Below, piece after piece: positions 63,892 to 64,000 of a stretch of DNA of 64,000 nt. Positions within the stretch are counted from its first letter, which is position 1; each line of letters begins with the position of its first letter. The stretch spans positions 2,356,001-2,420,000 of the forward strand of contig OZ244707.1 in assembly GCA_965218875.1 (NCBI GenBank), written 5' to 3'. Made by a program: the position numbers and the translations under genes. This stretch comes from CBDCMJ01 sp965218875 (lineage in GTDB: Bacteria > Chloroflexota > Dehalococcoidia > Lucifugimonadales > UBA3495). The notes beneath the pieces are model-generated. The model did no database searches and was not told the origin of the DNA. It worked only from the letters and a program-made list of their open reading frames with translations.

Positions 63892-64000
63892 CTAGGCCGC
63901 CTCCAACCACAGAGACTCCAGCCCCCGTAACGCCACCTGGTTCCGGAAGCGCGGCGCCTCCGCCAGCCGTAGGCTGCTCAAGCGGGGCAGCAGCGCCTCG
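63892..64000 (-). CDS. Cytochrome P450, C-terminal fragment (truncated by window edge)
   Basis: The final 35 or so residues of a protein continuing past the window: EALLPRLSSLRLAEAPRFRN, then QVALRGLESLWLEAA and a stop. The pattern (helix L ending, then LRLAE-x-P-x-(F/W)-R and LRGLESL) is the typical C-terminus of bacterial cytochrome P450s. The haem-binding cysteine lies outside the window, so activity cannot be judged. Confidence 0.75.
   Translation of the reverse strand, partial: EALLPRLSSLRLAEAPRFRNQVALRGLESLWLEAA

Overview
The window is a GC-rich bacterial chromosome segment with short intergenic gaps and frequent GTG/TTG starts. The content suggests a Chloroflexota lineage of the Dehalococcoidia/SAR202 type. 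Supporting signs are three CaiB/BaiF family CoA-transferases or racemases, tandem flavin-dependent luciferase-like monooxygenases, several short-chain dehydrogenases, a Thermus-like seven-iron ferredoxin, a DUF951 protein and a PyrR-type pyrimidine attenuator. This placement is inferred from gene content; no marker-gene phylogeny was possible.

Layout. 0-5 kb: the end of a thiamine gene pair (thiE, thiS), then an ABC ATPase and a double-length FtsX permease. 5-17 kb: dehydrogenases, a CinA-like protein, an L-2-hydroxyglutarate oxidase-like protein, a MaoC hydratase, plsX, fabG, a PEP mutase/isocitrate lyase homologue, a cysteine hydrolase and two CaiB/BaiF transferases. 17-29 kb: a VWA protein, then a pyrimidine operon (pyrR-pyrB-pyrC-carA-unknown-carB) behind a leader with a PyrR site, antiterminator and terminator; pyrF lies apart at 34 kb beside a DUF951 gene. 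29-41 kb: an ornithine cyclodeaminase homologue, a CotH-like lipoprotein, a divergent ferredoxin/LysR pair, sfsA, a helix-hairpin-helix DNA glycosylase, a cupin, hydrolases, SDRs and an AMACR-like racemase. 41-50 kb: a dispersed repeat, a decayed thioredoxin-like lipoprotein, a Trm112-like protein, a SulP transporter, and an operon ending in a UGSC-type selenoprotein whose in-frame TGA splits it into two apparent ORFs. 50-57 kb: a complete ISAs1-type insertion sequence with a frameshifted transposase, then a probable catabolic cluster (two LLM monooxygenases, an alpha/beta hydrolase, an amidohydrolase). 57-64 kb: tRNA-Ala, a two-component system behind a lipoprotein made of repeated domains, and a decayed zone with a cadherin-like fragment, a methyltransferase lacking its SAM-binding motif, and the C-terminus of a cytochrome P450.

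The most interesting system is the operon at 45.4-48.2 kb. A consensus promoter drives an NHL-repeat protein, an unrecognised protein with a DGLPVVPP motif, and the UGSC selenoprotein, whose start overlaps the preceding stop. The TGA is followed by a perfect hairpin in the place expected for a bacterial SECIS. Other notable items are the A-AAA-AAG slippery site in the transposase, two dispersed non-coding repeat families, and the phospho-regulator-style direct repeats upstream of the repeat lipoprotein.
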